Assembly: GCA_914767715.1 (NCBI GenBank)
Contig: OU612068.1
Coordinates: 1,736,001 to 1,800,000 of the forward strand
DNA from: Membranipora membranacea
Lineage: Eukaryota > Bryozoa > Gymnolaemata > Cheilostomatida > Membraniporidae
Length of the DNA stretch: 64,000 nt
Direction: 5' to 3'
Below are positions 62,295 through 64,000 of the stretch, in pieces. Each line of letters opens with the position of its first letter. The stretch's first letter is position 1. The translations under genes and the position numbers were made by a program. The notes under the pieces were generated by a model. It made no database searches, was not told the DNA's origin, and saw only the letters and a list, made by a program, of their open reading frames with translations.

Positions 62295-63259
62295 ATGCCT
62301 GTAGAAGCAAGTTCCTTCCTTTTAACAAGCAGAGTGCCATTCAGTGTAGAGGAAACAGAGCTATATGAGCTCACTGAGTTGGCAGGAGTTACCATTGATC
62401 CAAAAGTGTTCAAGTGAGTTGAGTTAAGCTCAAAGTCAAGTCAAGGAGTAAAAAACTCCTTGGTGGTTGAGTGTTTGTTTACCAAGTCCAACTCCAAGGC
62501 AAGGAGAGGTGTAAAAAGTAACACAAAATCTAACCTACAACAGGCCCAGGGCATTGGCCCCTGGGACTAACACGCATTTAGCAAAGTAAAGGCATGTTCC
62601 CTACAAAGTACAATATATTGTAAATGAATAGTAGGTTGTAGAATAGATTCCTTACCTCAGATGAGGTAGCACATCCTAATGATTTGTCGAAGAAATCGGT
62701 TTAGATTAGATAGTCCTACAGCTGAACTACCTAAATAAAGCACAAACCATTATTTTAATTTATACCTATGAATTGAATTGTCAATGCTTGAAACAAATAT
62801 ACAGGTTGCTAGGAAAATGATAATATAGAAGCACACTTTTCTTCCTGAGGGGTGTAGGTAGCTCTCTCACTGTTTCTCCTTTTACTCGAGTCCTCTCCGA
62901 TGTAAACATGTCTTCTTTGCCGTAGTTGTCTACATCTCTTCTATTTGTTGCCTAGCTAATTGCTTCATTTAGGCGCACACTCCAACATCCTAGATTTTGG
63001 CGACAATACATCTACATTGTTAGTTAACCAACCAATGAAAATTTTCAAAAAGAACAGGTTTGAGGATTGTAATACCTACAAACTGGTATCTATAATGTAG
63101 ATCAATATGCTTGATATACTTACCTCATTTTACAGAATAATCCTGAACCTGCTGAAGTTAAATGTACAGCCGAAGGCCATCGTGGATATGCTGAAGAAAA
63201 TGTGTCATGAGTCACTCAAAGCCCAGAAAAGCAGAGCTAGTTCATCAAAACCAGCTTAA
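62295..63259 (+). CDS. MZT2: Mitotic-spindle organizing protein 2 (MOZART2)
   Basis: Small subunit of the gamma-tubulin complex family that helps place microtubule-nucleating complexes at centrosomes and spindles. Two exons: 62,295-62,413 and 63,136-63,259, joined in phase 2. They total 243 nt, or 80 residues. The core matches the MZT2 family: EETELYELTELAGVTIDPKV then KIILNLLKLNVQPKAIV and DMLKKMCHES. Vertebrate MZT2 proteins are about 158 residues because of a long disordered tail. Here the protein ends soon after the helical core (SSSKPA then stop), so it is the short, MOZART1-like size. The upstream stretch has no earlier in-frame ATG with family similarity. Confidence 0.9.
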
Positions 63260-64000
63260 CGAAAACTGGACGACGGTGATTTTGGTAATGCAGCTCATAT
63301 AATTCGAAGCTCAGCGTTTGCGAAATTGTGGATAATCTGTTGATTTGATACCTCAACCCTCGTTATTGTCGGACAAACAGATGTTAAGTCTGACCAAAGT
63401 AGGTTTAAGTTTTTAATGACTATTGAGTCATTTTATGACACATCATTTTGTACATTTAACAAAATGTAACTATTTTCAAGTGTTTTTTTTTCTTTTTCCT
63501 ATGATAAGGAATAAGTTACTAAATTTTATTACATAGCTTCTTATGTATGTCTATATTTAAGTTATATACATAGACATCCTGTCGCAATCCATTTTTACTA
63601 CACACACAGCTGCTTATGTAGGCTTAGCCGCCTACGTCTCATTTTTTTTCATTGTTGTAGATATTGGTCACAATCAATTTTCTTTCATTCTTTTGCAGAT
63701 AAAACCATTTATCTGTTCTTTTCAATTCAATTCAATTCATCCTCTATTTATCAGTTTTTTAGGTAATCTTTTATACCTATTTGTTTATTTTTATCAACAA
63801 AAATAACTTATATACAAAATAAATATGTATGGCATTTAAGATGATATCAACTGTATAGCAAGATTAATGCTCAGTAGTGCTCTAGCCTGTTTGATAAACT
63901 ATAAGGCGACATATTTGCTTGTACAGTTTGAGTTGAAATTACCTGGATTCAGAGCTTTAACATCTTGGTTTGCAGTTGTCTGCTCACAATAAGTAATTAG
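63260..64000. other. 3' flank of MZT2
   Basis: No gene. An AATAAA at 63,818-63,823 is a possible polyadenylation signal. An ATTCA run (about 63,720-63,740) and a short hairpin near 63,548-63,580 (ATGTCTATA versus TACATAGACAT) are the only structures seen. Confidence 0.4.

Overview
This window is animal nuclear DNA. It is AT-rich, its genes are broken into many small exons with GT-AG introns, there are no operons or ribosome binding sites, and LINE, SINE and minisatellite debris is common. The gene families (a GH10 xylanase with two CBM4/9-type modules, P2X, an OSBP-class oxysterol-binding protein, MOZART2, a METTL25/RRNAD1-type methyltransferase) suggest a bilaterian. The modular GH10 enzyme favours a lophotrochozoan (mollusc, annelid or brachiopod). 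That placement is an inference.

Left part (1-28.5 kb): a complete 14-exon GH10 endo-xylanase gene on the minus strand (4,837-11,634) stands head to head with a plus-strand paralogue (22,342-26,908). The paralogue keeps the signal peptide and two carbohydrate-binding modules but has no catalytic domain, and one exon carries an 11-nt deletion. The flanks of the xylanase gene are an old direct duplication (about 0.85-3.4 kb versus 11.85-14.1 kb) plus a much younger one (1-0.8 kb versus 14.4-15.2 kb). This suggests a larger gene array continuing left of the window. The 15-22 kb spacer holds duplicated 0.46-kb blocks, a cysteine-rich coding remnant and a large foldback. A 0.7-kb inverted-repeat element lies at 27.8-28.5 kb.

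Middle (28.5-43.2 kb): a 5'-truncated LINE, a METTL25/RRNAD1-like gene (minus), a LINE C-terminal remnant, a long non-coding stretch, a P2X receptor whose whole coding sequence is one exon (minus), and just upstream of it a small spliced ORF of unknown family that may share its transcript.

Right part (43.9-63.3 kb): a 13-coding-exon OSBP gene (minus; PH domain, FFAT-like motif, sterol-binding domain) of about 18 kb. A LINE fragment sits antisense in its last intron, and a 310-codon ORF in a central intron looks like an alternative first exon. OSBP is divergent from a small MOZART2 (MZT2) gene, about 0.5 kb apart.

The most unusual signal is scattered through the whole window: about a dozen very short (18-68 bp) palindromic insertions. 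They fall into three terminal-sequence classes, and most are flanked by 7-bp or 8-bp target-site duplications. Two have clear empty sites in the paralogous duplicated segment, and one is nested inside a LINE. They look like extremely reduced DNA transposons.
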